Both the position numbers and the translations under genes were made by a program. Below the pieces are notes generated by a model. That model saw nothing but the letters and a program-made list of their open reading frames with translations, made no database searches and was not told the DNA's origin. From Gloeobacter kilaueensis JS1 (GTDB taxonomy: Bacteria; Cyanobacteriota; Cyanobacteriia; Gloeobacterales; Gloeobacteraceae), in NCBI RefSeq assembly GCF_000484535.1, contig NC_022600.1, forward strand, positions 2,666,001-2,730,000: a DNA stretch of 64,000 nt, written 5' to 3'. Positions 43,374 to 52,753 of the stretch are shown piece by piece (positions within the stretch are counted from its first letter, which is position 1; the number at the start of each line of letters is the position of its first letter).

Positions 43374-44432
43374 CTAACGCACCCCGGACAGTATGGCCTC
43401 GGCGATAATTCCGGCTCCCGGTGCGGCTAAGGGCGGCCTGCGGCCCAGGGAACCGTCTAGAAAGTCCCAGGGCTGCTCGAAAAAGTCGGTGTTGCTCAGG
43501 ATGCGGCAATCGAGGTGACGGCACAGGGCGGCAATCAGCAACTCCGCTTCGGCAAAACCGGGCCGATCCAGCGAGACAACCGGCAGGCCGAGGGCGCAGC
43601 ATTCGGCGACGGTGCTGTAACCCGGCTTGATGAGGGCCAGATCGGCGGCTGTCAATAGTTCGATGAGCCGCCAGGCTCCAGGTTCGACCGTCGTCACGTT
43701 GGGCAGGTTCTCCGGCGCGGTGGCGGTGACGACGAACTGCCAGTCGGGATGCTCCACTACCCGTGCAGCCGGAAACCCCCCCAGCCCCAGCCCACCAAAG
43801 GTCATCAGCGCCATCGGTTGCCGGGCTGACAAACCCAGAGCCCTGCGCACTGCATCTCGATCGAAGCGCGCCTCGTTCACCACCAGCGGCACCGGTACGA
43901 TCGGGTCGAAGGCGGTCATCGGCTCGGCGAAGGGCAGTTCAAAGAGCCCCGAGTAGTGGCGGTAGAGCGCTGCTGATCGCTCCGCCAGCGGCCTGAAGGC
44001 TTCTTCCAGATTTCGGTAGATAAAATCCCAGCCGAAGTTGCTCATCCCCCACACAGGCCGGAAAGTGTCGGCGAGCCTTCCAGCCAGCGGCGGAATGTCG
44101 GCGAGCACTGCGTCGAACTTCTCGTGAGCCAGCCAGTCGCGCTCCGAGGCCACCAGGCGATCAGCGCACTGTTCGAGCAGGTGGTAGCGCTCGATCGTGG
44201 CGGCAGTATCGGTCGTAAAGCTGTCGGATTGGACCAGCCCGACATCGAGGCGGACGCTGCGCCGCTCGATAGCGCTTCCCAGATGCACGTCGATGAGCCA
44301 GTCTGGAACGTGGGAGTTCAGCACCAGCCGCGCCTGCGGCTCGCGCGAACGAATCTGAGCGGCAACCGCCAGCAGGCGGGTGGTGTGGCCGAAGGCGTGG
44401 GCGGAGCTATACAGGCAGAGCTTGAGCGGCAC
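43374..44432 (-). CDS. Glycosyltransferase-like protein (GT28/GT-B type)
   Basis: This 352-residue protein has a GT-B fold resembling MurG or UDP-glycosyltransferases. The N-terminal LCLYSSAHAFGHTTRLLAVA is a nucleotide-sugar enzyme start, and the C-terminal donor-binding part includes LMTFGGLGLGGFP and KPGYSTVAECCALGLPVVSL. I chose the GTG at 44432. The frame stays open to 44795, but that region is antisense to the CobW-type gene and is probably not coding. Donor and acceptor are unknown. Confidence 0.8.
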   Translation of the reverse strand: MPLKLCLYSSAHAFGHTTRLLAVAAQIRSREPQARLVLNSHVPDWLIDVHLGSAIERRSVRLDVGLVQSDSFTTDTAATIERYHLLEQCADRLVASERDWLAHEKFDAVLADIPPLAGRLADTFRPVWGMSNFGWDFIYRNLEEAFRPLAERSAALYRHYSGLFELPFAEPMTAFDPIVPVPLVVNEARFDRDAVRRALGLSARQPMALMTFGGLGLGGFPAARVVEHPDWQFVVTATAPENLPNVTTVEPGAWRLIELLTAADLALIKPGYSTVAECCALGLPVVSLDRPGFAEAELLIAALCRHLDCRILSNTDFFEQPWDFLDGSLGRRPPLAAPGAGIIAEAILSGVR

Positions 44433-44544
44433 GACAGTACGGAGGCAGCTGTCCTTAGCGTAGTGGCTGCCGGAGGCTGGATCGCGCTGCGGTGCATACT
44501 GGAAGGAGAGCGAAGCGAACGGTATTCGTTTAAGGAAGCTATTC

Positions 44545-45570
44545 ATGCAGACAAAGGAACGCGGCCTGCCGGTCACGGTGATCACGGGCTTTCTCGGCAG
44601 TGGCAAGACGACGCTGGTCAACCACATTCTGCGCAACAACCAGGGCCTCAAGACAGCGGTGATCGTCAACGAATTTGGCGACATCGGCATCGACGGCGAA
44701 CTGATCGTCTCCACCGACGAGGACATGGTAGAGCTGGACAACGGCTGCATCTGCTGCACCGTGCGCGACGACCTGGTGCAGGCGACGCTGCGCATTCTCG
44801 AACGCGATCAGAAGGTTGACTATCTCATCGTCGAGACAACCGGCCTCGCGGACCCGCTGCCGGTGGCGACGACGTTTTTAAGCCCGGAGTTGCGCAACTT
44901 CACCCGCCTCGACGGGATCATCAGCGTCGTCGATGCCGAGAATTTTGCTCCGACCCTGTTCAACTCCGAGACCGCCGCCAATCAGATCGCTTACTCCGAC
45001 ATCGTCTTGCTGAACAAGACCGACTGCGTGCAGCCGGAGGTGCTCGAACGCCTCGAAAGCCAGATCCGCGAACTCAAAGAAGATGGTCCCATCCTGCGCA
45101 CCGCGTACGGCAACGTCGATCTGCGCCTCATCCTCGATGTGGGCGCTTTCAGGCTCGACGAGCAGTTCGATGCAGAGCCCGAGCACGTCCACGGCCCCGA
45201 CTGCGGCCACGATCATCACGATCATGCGCACCACGACCATCACGACCACCACGACCACGACCACGACCACGCGCACCACAACCACATCGAGGCAGAAGGC
45301 TTTATCTCCATTTCTGTACAGGCAGAGCGGCCCCTGGTTGCCAAAAAATTCGAGCAGTTTCTCAAAAATCTGCCGGAAGGCGTCTTCCGGGGCAAGGGCA
45401 TCCTCTGGCTCGCCGAGTCGCCCGAGAAGATTATCTTTCACCTCGTCGGCAGCCGCATCCGCATCGACCGCGAACCCTGGGAAGGCAGCCATAAAAATCA
45501 GGCCGTCTTCATCGGCAAGGACTTCGACCGCGAAGCGCTCAAAACCCTCTGGCAGGAGTGCCTGACTTAA
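44545..45570 (+). CDS. CobW/ZNG1-family GTPase, histidine-rich
   Basis: This 341-residue G3E GTPase is a putative metallochaperone for zinc or another metal. It has Walker A ITGFLGSGKTTLVNHIL, the metal-binding CICCTVRDDL motif (Cys-x-Cys-Cys) and base-recognition NKTDC, followed by a CobW C-terminal domain. Between residues about 215 and 247 is a strongly histidine- and aspartate-rich loop of HD/HHD repeats, ideal for binding metal. Such proteins often respond to zinc limitation, but no Zur-like box was identified upstream. Confidence 0.92.
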   Translation: MQTKERGLPVTVITGFLGSGKTTLVNHILRNNQGLKTAVIVNEFGDIGIDGELIVSTDEDMVELDNGCICCTVRDDLVQATLRILERDQKVDYLIVETTGLADPLPVATTFLSPELRNFTRLDGIISVVDAENFAPTLFNSETAANQIAYSDIVLLNKTDCVQPEVLERLESQIRELKEDGPILRTAYGNVDLRLILDVGAFRLDEQFDAEPEHVHGPDCGHDHHDHAHHDHHDHHDHDHDHAHHNHIEAEGFISISVQAERPLVAKKFEQFLKNLPEGVFRGKGILWLAESPEKIIFHLVGSRIRIDREPWEGSHKNQAVFIGKDFDREALKTLWQECLT

Positions 45571-45613
45571 GCGACCCTTCACAACAGCCGGTCAGCTTTT
45601 TTGGTCGCCGGGC

Positions 45614-45826
45614 TTATTCCTGGCTCGGCACCTGGAGAATACAGCCCTCGTATTGCCAGTGATCGCCCCGGTACTCCAGTTCGTACTGCACCGGCACGCA
45701 GGCGACGTATTCGGGATAGGCATAGGATGCGCCGCGATAGCGCAGGCCCATCGGTCGCAGCGGTGGCCGGGGATGGGCATATATTTGCGGATCCACCGCA
45801 ACGCCACGGTAGAACATCTGGGACAT
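45614..45826 (-). CDS. DUF4278 family small protein
   Basis: This 70-residue protein contains the DUF4278 pattern of cyanobacteria, with LRYRGASYAYPEY in the middle and ELEYRGDHWQYEGC near the end. The ATG at 45826 begins the conserved part. The frame continues to 45889 without support. Function is unknown. It is convergent with the CobW-type gene, with 43 bp between stops. Confidence 0.8.
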   Translation of the reverse strand: MSQMFYRGVAVDPQIYAHPRPPLRPMGLRYRGASYAYPEYVACVPVQYELEYRGDHWQYEGCILQVPSQE

Positions 45827-45959
45827 CTCGGATCTTCCTGGTGAGGGTGAATAGCACTTTCTCCTGATCGAATGTACCACCCCATACACAGGAAGGGAAA
45901 CGTTTTCGTATCAAGAGTTACTAAACTCCTAAATTTTTCCGAAATCCTGCAAAAAGCCT

Positions 45960-46020
45960 GACGCAGGGTGGTTGACAGACAGAAAAAATTTGTTCTACCG
46001 CCGCCTGTTGGGATACAGAA
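45960..46020 (+). promoter_or_regulatory. Possible promoter of Ctp protease gene
   Basis: A consensus TTGACA occurs at 45972-45977. The best -10-like hexamer 16-17 bp downstream (TCTACC/CTACCG) is poor, so the call is weak. The whole gap 45827-46085 is A+T-rich compared with its neighbours and holds no ORF. Confidence 0.3.
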
Positions 46021-46085
46021 CTGACGAAAGTGCGTGCTAAAGTGTCCCTACCGATTGAGTAGACCACCCGAAACTGCACGCCTCT

Positions 46086-47432
46086 ATGAAAAAGTCAAAT
46101 CTGCTGTTTTCTGCCGGTACCGCCACAGTCGTTGTTCTTGGCCTGCTGGTGGCCTCGGACGTGCCAAGTTGGGCAAATTTTAGTGACACGGCCAACAAGG
46201 AGATCATCGACGAAGTCTGGCAGGTGATCGCTCGCGAATATGTCGATACAACTTACAATAAACAGGACTGGCAGCAGATGCGCCAGAAGTACCTGGGCAA
46301 AGATTATAAAACCCGCGAGGACGCCTACAAGGGCGCGAAGGAGATGCTCAAGAGCCTGGGGGATCCGTACACCCGGTTTATGGAACCCAAGCAGTACGAG
46401 AGCATGAAAGTCGAGACCAGCGGTGAGTTTCAGGGCGTGGGTATTCAGCTTGGCCTCGATGCCAAGTCCCACGAATTGACGGTGGTTGCCCCGATTGCCG
46501 AGACGCCCGCTTACCTGGCCGGGGTCAAGCCAAAGGACGTGCTCGTGTCGATCGATGGCCGGGCTGCTAAGGGCATGGACATCGACCAGGCCGTCAACCT
46601 GATTCGCGGCAGGGCCGGCACGACTGTGAACCTCACCTTTCGCCGCGACGACAAGCTCTTGCCCTTGGCTCTGGTGCGCCAGCGCATCGAACTCAAGCCG
46701 GTAACGGCAGCCCTGCACACCGAAGGGGGCCAGCGCATCGGCTACATTCGCCTTTCGCAGTTCAACGCCTACGCAGCCAAAGACATGAGCCAGGCGGTGG
46801 CAAAATTTGTCAAAGACGGCGTAGATGGCTTCATCCTCGATCTGCGCAGCAACCCCGGCGGGCTCCTGTACGCCAGCGCCGACATTGCCCGGATCTGGCT
46901 TTCTGACGGCACGATCGTCTCGACGGTCGATCGCGACGGCCAGCGCGAGCGGCTGGCAGTCACCCGCCCGGCCATCACCAACAAGCCCCTGGTGGTGCTG
47001 GTCGATGGCGGCTCCGCCTCAGCCAGTGAGATCTTGAGCGGGGCGCTGCAGGATCACCACCGCGCCCTGCTGGTGGGCACCAAGACCTTCGGCAAGGGCC
47101 TGGTGCAGTCGGTGCATTCGCTCTCCGACGGTTCGGGGATGGCGGTGACGATCGCCCACTACCAGACGCCTGCGGGCCGGGACATCAACAAAAAAGGCAT
47201 CGAACCCGACATCAAAGTCGAGATGAGCAAGGAGGTGGCCAAAAACCTCAAGCTCGAACAGATCGGCACCACCGCCGATCCGCAGTACGCGAGGGCCGTC
47301 GATGTGCTCAACCGCCAGATCGCCGGAATGCCCGTCACCCCAGATCAGCCCCTTGCCACGACGCCGGTGACGGGCGAGCAGACTCCGGTTGCCAGCGACA
47401 GCCAGCCGCAGACGCCCGTCGCTTCCCCATGA
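46086..47432 (+). CDS. S41-family carboxyl-terminal processing protease
   Basis: This 448-residue exported protease removes or trims C-terminal tails. It has an N-terminal signal/anchor (LLFSAGTATVVVLGLLVASD), a PDZ domain (about residues 115-190, with GVGIQLGLDAKS and GVKPKDVLVSIDG) and the S41 catalytic core. The Ser lies in GGSASASEILSGAL and the general-base Lys in GTKTFGKGLVQS. Cyanobacterial CtpA matures photosystem II D1, but there are several paralogues and I cannot say which this is. A Pro/Thr-rich tail ends the protein. It overlaps argF by 4 bp. Confidence 0.92.
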   Translation: MKKSNLLFSAGTATVVVLGLLVASDVPSWANFSDTANKEIIDEVWQVIAREYVDTTYNKQDWQQMRQKYLGKDYKTREDAYKGAKEMLKSLGDPYTRFMEPKQYESMKVETSGEFQGVGIQLGLDAKSHELTVVAPIAETPAYLAGVKPKDVLVSIDGRAAKGMDIDQAVNLIRGRAGTTVNLTFRRDDKLLPLALVRQRIELKPVTAALHTEGGQRIGYIRLSQFNAYAAKDMSQAVAKFVKDGVDGFILDLRSNPGGLLYASADIARIWLSDGTIVSTVDRDGQRERLAVTRPAITNKPLVVLVDGGSASASEILSGALQDHHRALLVGTKTFGKGLVQSVHSLSDGSGMAVTIAHYQTPAGRDINKKGIEPDIKVEMSKEVAKNLKLEQIGTTADPQYARAVDVLNRQIAGMPVTPDQPLATTPVTGEQTPVASDSQPQTPVASP

Positions 47433-48361
47433 ACGTTCTGGGCGGGGCCGTTCGTTTTGGGCCGGACCTGTTGAGCCTCGACGACCTCGACGAGAGCCAG
47501 ATCCTGGCGCTGCTCGATTTTGCCGGTCGGCTCAAAGCCGGTCGTCAGGTGGCGAGCCTGCAGGGCAAGGTGCTCGGGCTGGTCTTTCTCAAAGCCTCGA
47601 CCCGCACGCGGGTGTCTTTTTCGGTTGCCATGTACCAGTTGGGCGGCCAGGTCATCGATCTGAGTCCCAACACCACCCAGGTCGGACGGGGCGAACCCGT
47701 GCGCGACACCGCCCGCGTCCTCAGCCGCTACGTCGATGGACTCGCCATCCGCACCTTCGCCCAGGCAGAACTGGAAGAGTACGCCCGCTACGCCGACATT
47801 CCGGTGATCAACGCCCTCACCGACTACGAGCACCCCTGCCAGGTGCTCGCCGACTTGCTCACGATCGAAGAACACCTGGGCACATTTGCCGCTCTCAAAC
47901 TTGCCTACATCGGCGACGGCAACAACGTCGCCCACTCGCTGCTGTTGGGCTGCGTCAAGGTGGGCCTCTCGGTGGCGATCGCCGCTCCCGATGGCTATAC
48001 TCCCGAGAGGGCGGTGGTCGAGCGCGCTCGCGCCATCGCAGCCCGCACCGGGGCAACGGTCGAAATCCTCGCCGATCCCGCCCAGGCCGTGCGGGGGGCA
48101 CACGTGCTCTACACCGATGTCTGGACGAGCATGGGCCAGGAGGAGGAAGCGCGCCGCCGCCGCGCCCTCTTTGCGCCCTACCAGATCGATGATCGCCTGC
48201 TGCGCCTCGCCCACCCCAAGGCGATCGTCCTGCACTGCCTGCCTGCCCATCGGGGAGAAGAAATCACCGAACAGGTCATCGAAGGGCCCCACGCCCGCAT
48301 CTGGGATCAGGCCGAGAACCGCCTGCACGCTCAGAAGGCGGTGCTGGCGGCTCTGCTATAG
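47429..48361 (+). CDS. argF: Ornithine carbamoyltransferase
   Basis: ArgF makes citrulline from ornithine and carbamoyl phosphate. The carbamoyl-phosphate loop KASTRTRVSF, the HPCQVLADLLT block, the ornithine-side TDVWTSMGQE loop and the catalytic HCLPAHRGEE are all present in a 310-residue protein of normal size. It starts by ATGA overlap with the Ctp protease stop, so the two are coupled. The reason for the pairing is unclear. Confidence 0.94.
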   Translation: MNVLGGAVRFGPDLLSLDDLDESQILALLDFAGRLKAGRQVASLQGKVLGLVFLKASTRTRVSFSVAMYQLGGQVIDLSPNTTQVGRGEPVRDTARVLSRYVDGLAIRTFAQAELEEYARYADIPVINALTDYEHPCQVLADLLTIEEHLGTFAALKLAYIGDGNNVAHSLLLGCVKVGLSVAIAAPDGYTPERAVVERARAIAARTGATVEILADPAQAVRGAHVLYTDVWTSMGQEEEARRRRALFAPYQIDDRLLRLAHPKAIVLHCLPAHRGEEITEQVIEGPHARIWDQAENRLHAQKAVLAALL

Positions 48362-48363
48362 AG

Positions 48364-51300
48364 CTACAGCTCCGCCTGCTGCTGTTCGCGCGCGAACAGT
48401 TGGTAGAGCGTCGGCAGCACTAGCAGCGTGAGGACCGTCGCCGAGATGAGGCCGCCGATAATCACGATCGCAAATGGCTTCTGGCTCTGGGAACCGATGC
48501 CATTGGAGAGGGCCGCCGGAACCAGGCCCAGGATAGCGACGGTCGCCGTCATCAGCACTGGCCGCATCCGCGTCAGCGCTCCTTCGTAGACGGCCTTGGC
48601 CGCCGGCAGCCCTTCGCGGCGCAGCTGGTTGATGTAGCTGACGAGGATGACACCATTCTGGACGGCTACCCCCGAAAGGGCGATGAACCCGACGCCGGCG
48701 GAGATGCTGAAGTAGGTGTGGGTCACGAACAGTCCCAGCACGCCCCCCAGGGCAGCCAGCGGCACCGCCACCAGGATGAGCAGCGCATTTGCTGCGGAGC
48801 CCAGGGCAAACAGCAAAATCACAAAGATCAAAGCGAGGGTCAAAGGCAGAATGACCAGCAACCGCTGGTTGGATTCTTGCTGGTACTGGTACTGGCCGCC
48901 CCAGACGATCTGATAGCCCGCCGGAAGCTGGACCTGCCGGCTCACCTTCTGCTGCGCCTCGCTGACCGAAGAACCGAGGTCGCGGCCCCGGACGTTTGCC
49001 TTGACGATCATCCGGCGCGAGTTGTCCTCGCGGTTGATGATCGCCGCACCGGTGACTGCCTCGACGTGGGCCACCTGGGCCAGGGGAATGGGGCCAACCG
49101 GGCCGGGCGGATCGACCAGCAGATTGTCCAGGGCGATCTGGCTATTGCGGAAGGGGCGGGCAAAGCGCACAAAGACGTTAAAGCGCCGCTCTCCCTCCGC
49201 CAGTTGGGTGGCGGTCCTGCCGCCCACCGCCGTCTGCACCAGATTGTCGATGTCTGAGACGTTGATGCCGTAGCGGGCCGCCGCGTCGCGATCGACGACG
49301 ATCTGGTACTGGGGCTGGCCGAGCATCTTGTCGTCGGCGACATCGACCATCCCCGGCACACCGGCGACGATCGTCGCCACCGCGTCGCCCAGCCGCTGCA
49401 GTACCCGGATGTCCGGGCCAAAGATCTTGATGCCCACCTCGCCTTTTGCGCCGGAGATCGCCTCATCGACGTTGTCCTGGATGTACTGGGAAAAGTTATA
49501 GAGCACGTTGGGAATGACCGAAAGATCCCGGTTCATCGCCTCGATCAACTCTTCTTTGTTGCCGTGGAAGCGCGGACGCCACTGGGAGGTGGGCTTGAGG
49601 TCCACCAGAAACTCGATGTTGCTGAAGAGATTCGGGTCGGTGCCGTCGTCGGGCGAGCCTGTCTGGCTGGTGACGTTTTTGATCTCCGGATAGCGCATGA
49701 CGATGAGGCGAATGCGTTGGGCAGTGGCCACTGCATTTTCGAGCGAGACCGAAGTCGGCAACATCGTCGCCCGCAGCCAGATATTGCCCTCGTCGAGGGC
49801 GGGCAGAAATTCTGAGCCGGTGTTGAAGAACAGAACGACCGCCATCGCTATCGCCGCCACCACCGCCAGGATCACAGGCCAGGGATGGGCCAGCACCCAA
49901 CCCAGGGTTGGTTTATATAGCCGTCTTGCCCAGCTCACCACCGGGCTTTCGCGCTCGATGAGCGGCCTGCGGGTCATAAAAAATAGCACCAGCACCGGAA
50001 TGATCGTCAGGGCGACCAGCACTGCGCCCAACAGGGCAAAGTTCATCGTAAAGGCGAGGGGCCGAAACAGCTTGCCCGCCACCCCACTAAAAGTAAAGAT
50101 TGGCACAAAGCAGGAGATGATGATGCCGGTGGCAAAGAGAATGGGTCTGCCCACCTGCTTTGCCCCTTCGAGCACCAGATGGCTGCGGTCGAGCCAGTCG
50201 AGGTCGCGGCCCTCCTCGCTGAGGCGGCGGAAGGCGTTTTCGACCATGACCACCGCTCCATCGACGATGATGCCAAAGTCGATCGCACCCAGGGAGAGGA
50301 GGTTGGCGGGGATGCGGCAGAGATTAAGACAGATAAAGGCAAATAACAGCGCCAGGGGAATGACGGCGGCGGTGACCAGTCCGCTCGTGATGTCGAACAA
50401 AAAGACGATGAGCACCACCACCACCAGCACCACCCCCTCGGCGACGTTGTGGCCGATCGTATCGAGGGTCTCGCGCACGAGCTGGTTGCGGTCGTAGAGG
50501 GGCACCAGCCGGACACCGCTCGGCAGCGCCTGCTGGATCTGGGGAAATTTTTCGTACAGCCTTTCGATCACCCGCGAAGGATTTTCGCCGCGCCGCATCA
50601 GTACGATGCCCATCACCGCGTCATCTTCGAGATTCTTGCCAAACTGGCCCAGGCGCACACCGGCTCCGATCTCGACTGCGGCGACGTCCTTGATGCGGAT
50701 GGGCGTGCCGTCGGGGGCAGCGGTCACTACCACCCGGTCGATGTCGTCGATATTGCGCAAAAGCCCCAACCCCCGGACAACATAAGCCTGGCCGTTGTTC
50801 TCGATGTAGTTGCCCCCCACCGTTTCGTTGGAGTTGGCGAGGGCCTGAAAAACCTGATCGAGGGTGAGACTAAAGGCGCGCAGGCGGCCAGGATCGATGT
50901 TGACCTGATAGGTCTTGACCGGTCCACCGAAACTGGTGACATCGATCACCCCCGGTATCTGACGAAATGCCTTCTCCAGCTGCCAGTCCTCGATCGCTTT
51001 TAGTTCGGTGGGCGAATAATATTTTGATTCGACCGTGTAGCGATAGATTTCGCCGATCGCCCCGGCATCCGGGTCGAGTTCGGGTTTGGCGTCGTCGGGA
51101 ATGTCCGCTTGGTTGACCCGTTCGAGCACCTGCTGGCGGGCGAGGGTGGTGGGGGTTCCATCCTCGAAGGTGACACTAACCACTGACAGGCCCAAAAAAG
51201 AAATCGAGCGCAGGCTGGTCTCGTTTGGAATACCGCCCAGTTCTTTTTCGAGGGGAATTGTCACCAGCCGCTCGACTTCTTCGGCACCCTTGCCGGGCAA

Positions 51301-51465
51301 AATCGTGATCACGCGCACTTTCGGATCGGTGAACTCCGGATAGGCTTCGGTTTCGAGGGTTCTAAACGCCCAGTAACCGGCGACCAGCAACACCAGCGCA
51401 ACTGCGACAGTGACGTAGCGGTGGCGCAGGGCAAGGGTGATCAGATTGTCGATCAATTTGTTCAT
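48364..51465 (-). CDS. CusA/CzcA-type heavy-metal RND efflux pump
   Basis: This 1033-residue HME-RND inner-membrane pump exports heavy-metal cations. The N-terminal TM1 (YVTVAVALVLLVAGYWAF) and a TM4 carrying the proton-relay pattern IDFGIIVDGAVVMVENAFR are clear. Two large periplasmic loops (about 35-330 and 550-850) and the C-terminal LLVLPTLYQLF complete the expected layout. No adaptor or outer-membrane partner is adjacent, and the adaptor at the window start belongs to an ABC system. It is convergent with argF, with 2 bp between the stops. Confidence 0.92.
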   Translation of the reverse strand: MNKLIDNLITLALRHRYVTVAVALVLLVAGYWAFRTLETEAYPEFTDPKVRVITILPGKGAEEVERLVTIPLEKELGGIPNETSLRSISFLGLSVVSVTFEDGTPTTLARQQVLERVNQADIPDDAKPELDPDAGAIGEIYRYTVESKYYSPTELKAIEDWQLEKAFRQIPGVIDVTSFGGPVKTYQVNIDPGRLRAFSLTLDQVFQALANSNETVGGNYIENNGQAYVVRGLGLLRNIDDIDRVVVTAAPDGTPIRIKDVAAVEIGAGVRLGQFGKNLEDDAVMGIVLMRRGENPSRVIERLYEKFPQIQQALPSGVRLVPLYDRNQLVRETLDTIGHNVAEGVVLVVVVLIVFLFDITSGLVTAAVIPLALLFAFICLNLCRIPANLLSLGAIDFGIIVDGAVVMVENAFRRLSEEGRDLDWLDRSHLVLEGAKQVGRPILFATGIIISCFVPIFTFSGVAGKLFRPLAFTMNFALLGAVLVALTIIPVLVLFFMTRRPLIERESPVVSWARRLYKPTLGWVLAHPWPVILAVVAAIAMAVVLFFNTGSEFLPALDEGNIWLRATMLPTSVSLENAVATAQRIRLIVMRYPEIKNVTSQTGSPDDGTDPNLFSNIEFLVDLKPTSQWRPRFHGNKEELIEAMNRDLSVIPNVLYNFSQYIQDNVDEAISGAKGEVGIKIFGPDIRVLQRLGDAVATIVAGVPGMVDVADDKMLGQPQYQIVVDRDAAARYGINVSDIDNLVQTAVGGRTATQLAEGERRFNVFVRFARPFRNSQIALDNLLVDPPGPVGPIPLAQVAHVEAVTGAAIINREDNSRRMIVKANVRGRDLGSSVSEAQQKVSRQVQLPAGYQIVWGGQYQYQQESNQRLLVILPLTLALIFVILLFALGSAANALLILVAVPLAALGGVLGLFVTHTYFSISAGVGFIALSGVAVQNGVILVSYINQLRREGLPAAKAVYEGALTRMRPVLMTATVAILGLVPAALSNGIGSQSQKPFAIVIIGGLISATVLTLLVLPTLYQLFAREQQQAEL

Positions 51466-51952
51466 CGGCTATTCCACCAGGACAGACAGTGTGGATCCCA
51501 GGCAAATCCAAAAAATGGCCAGCCCAAAAATCGCCGGAGTCACTGTTGACTCGACGATGAGTAAAAATCGAGCGCTACTTTAAACCAGCAACCATCGTTT
51601 CCGCAGCTATTTGCTACAGAAAATTGACGAAGAGCATTCTTCCTGGAGAAAGTAGAATTGTTGTGTTCGACGCCCTTCAGCAGCTTGTAAAAAGCGGGAA
51701 GGATGAAGCAACTTGCTCACGAATGGGTGCCGCCCCAGCGATTGGGGACAGACGTGTTCTTCTGCGAGGGTGTGTTTAGAGTAATTGGCCGGCTTTACTC
51801 GCGTATGACGATTCTGTGTATCCAGACTTCACATGATGAGAACAGGGTTGGTCTCTGTGCGGCCCCTGTCCGGCAGCGGTGCTTTGCTTGTCAGGTGCAA
51901 GCCTCCGTCACTACAAAAAGAATGCATAACCATTCAGTCGGCGGTAGCAGCG
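51466..51952. other. Intergenic region without a supported gene
   Basis: This 487-base gap separates the divergent RND pump and VirB5-like genes. Open frames here (51703-52092 and the extension of the following gene to 51833) have poor composition and no Shine-Dalgarno. It must hold both promoters. I see no RNA gene or repeat. Confidence 0.6.
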
Positions 51953-52753
51953 ATGGGCAGGCGTCTGGGCACAGGAGCAATCATCAGTGGCCTCCTCAGC
52001 GTAGGTTTGCTGGTCGGTACGGCCTGGGCCGATCAAAAGCCCGCCGACGGCTCGCTGCAATCGTTTGTCACCAACTTGCTCGATTTTATTAAGACCGTTC
52101 AGGATACAACGTACAAGAGCATCGGTACCAGTTATCAAGAGCAGATCGAATCGCTCTACGGCGAGCAGGAAGGCTTCGACTACAGCCAGTTTATGGGAGC
52201 GCTGGGTCTACCCGACACCTTTTCCCTCGGCCTCAGCCTCACCGACGACAGCAACAGCGACCCGTTCAACCTTGGCCCCTACGCTCCGCGCACCCTCATC
52301 CAGCACCTGGTGGCCCGCGAGAGCAACCGGGCACTCACCAGAGCCACCCAGACCGACCGGCTCTCCGGCACCAACCAGGAACAGATCAAATCCGACAACG
52401 ACGAGCTGCACAGTCGGCTTCAAGATTCTGCCGATCGGGCCGTCACCGCCGCCAACACCGCCAGCAGCGCCACATCGACCCAGGACACCCTCAAGCAGGT
52501 CAACCAGCAACTCGCCCTGGTCAATAGCTCAATCGTCTCGACTTCCCTCGAATCGCTGAAGTTGCAGACCGACTTTGCCGGAGGATTGGGCAACCTGCAG
52601 ATGTTGATTTCCGACGTGGGCGAGGCGTTCGACGAGCAGGTGCGCGAGCGCTACTACCTGCGCTCCCAGCAGGCGCTGGGGACTGCCGCCTCAGCCTTTG
52701 AGGCCGGTGAGACCCTCGCCCGGCAACCGCTCAACAGTGAGCCTGCCCGATGA
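51953..52753 (+). CDS. Secreted VirB5/TrbJ-like protein (putative)
   Basis: This 266-residue exported protein has a signal peptide (GAIISGLLSVGLLVGTAWAD) and is otherwise mostly helical, Gln/Ser/Ala-rich and coiled-coil-like (about residues 130-250). VirB5 and TrbJ proteins of type IV secretion systems have this make-up, and the next gene encodes a polytopic protein with VirB6/TrbL character, joined by a 4-bp ATGA overlap. The assignment rests on architecture and gene order, not on a diagnostic motif. The frame is open to 51833 but the ATG at 51953 starts the signal peptide. Confidence 0.6.
   Translation: MGRRLGTGAIISGLLSVGLLVGTAWADQKPADGSLQSFVTNLLDFIKTVQDTTYKSIGTSYQEQIESLYGEQEGFDYSQFMGALGLPDTFSLGLSLTDDSNSDPFNLGPYAPRTLIQHLVARESNRALTRATQTDRLSGTNQEQIKSDNDELHSRLQDSADRAVTAANTASSATSTQDTLKQVNQQLALVNSSIVSTSLESLKLQTDFAGGLGNLQMLISDVGEAFDEQVRERYYLRSQQALGTAASAFEAGETLARQPLNSEPAR

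Noticed and set aside
44433-44795. N-terminal extension of the glycosyltransferase-like gene, including a second CATG overlap at 44544-44547
   Set aside because: The extra residues are antisense to the CobW-type GTPase and lack glycosyltransferase similarity. The GTG at 44432 starts the domain, so a shared start codon here is not supported.
51703-52092. 129-residue plus-strand ORF before the VirB5-like gene
   Set aside because: No Shine-Dalgarno, no similarity, and it overlaps the signal peptide of the VirB5-like protein in another frame.
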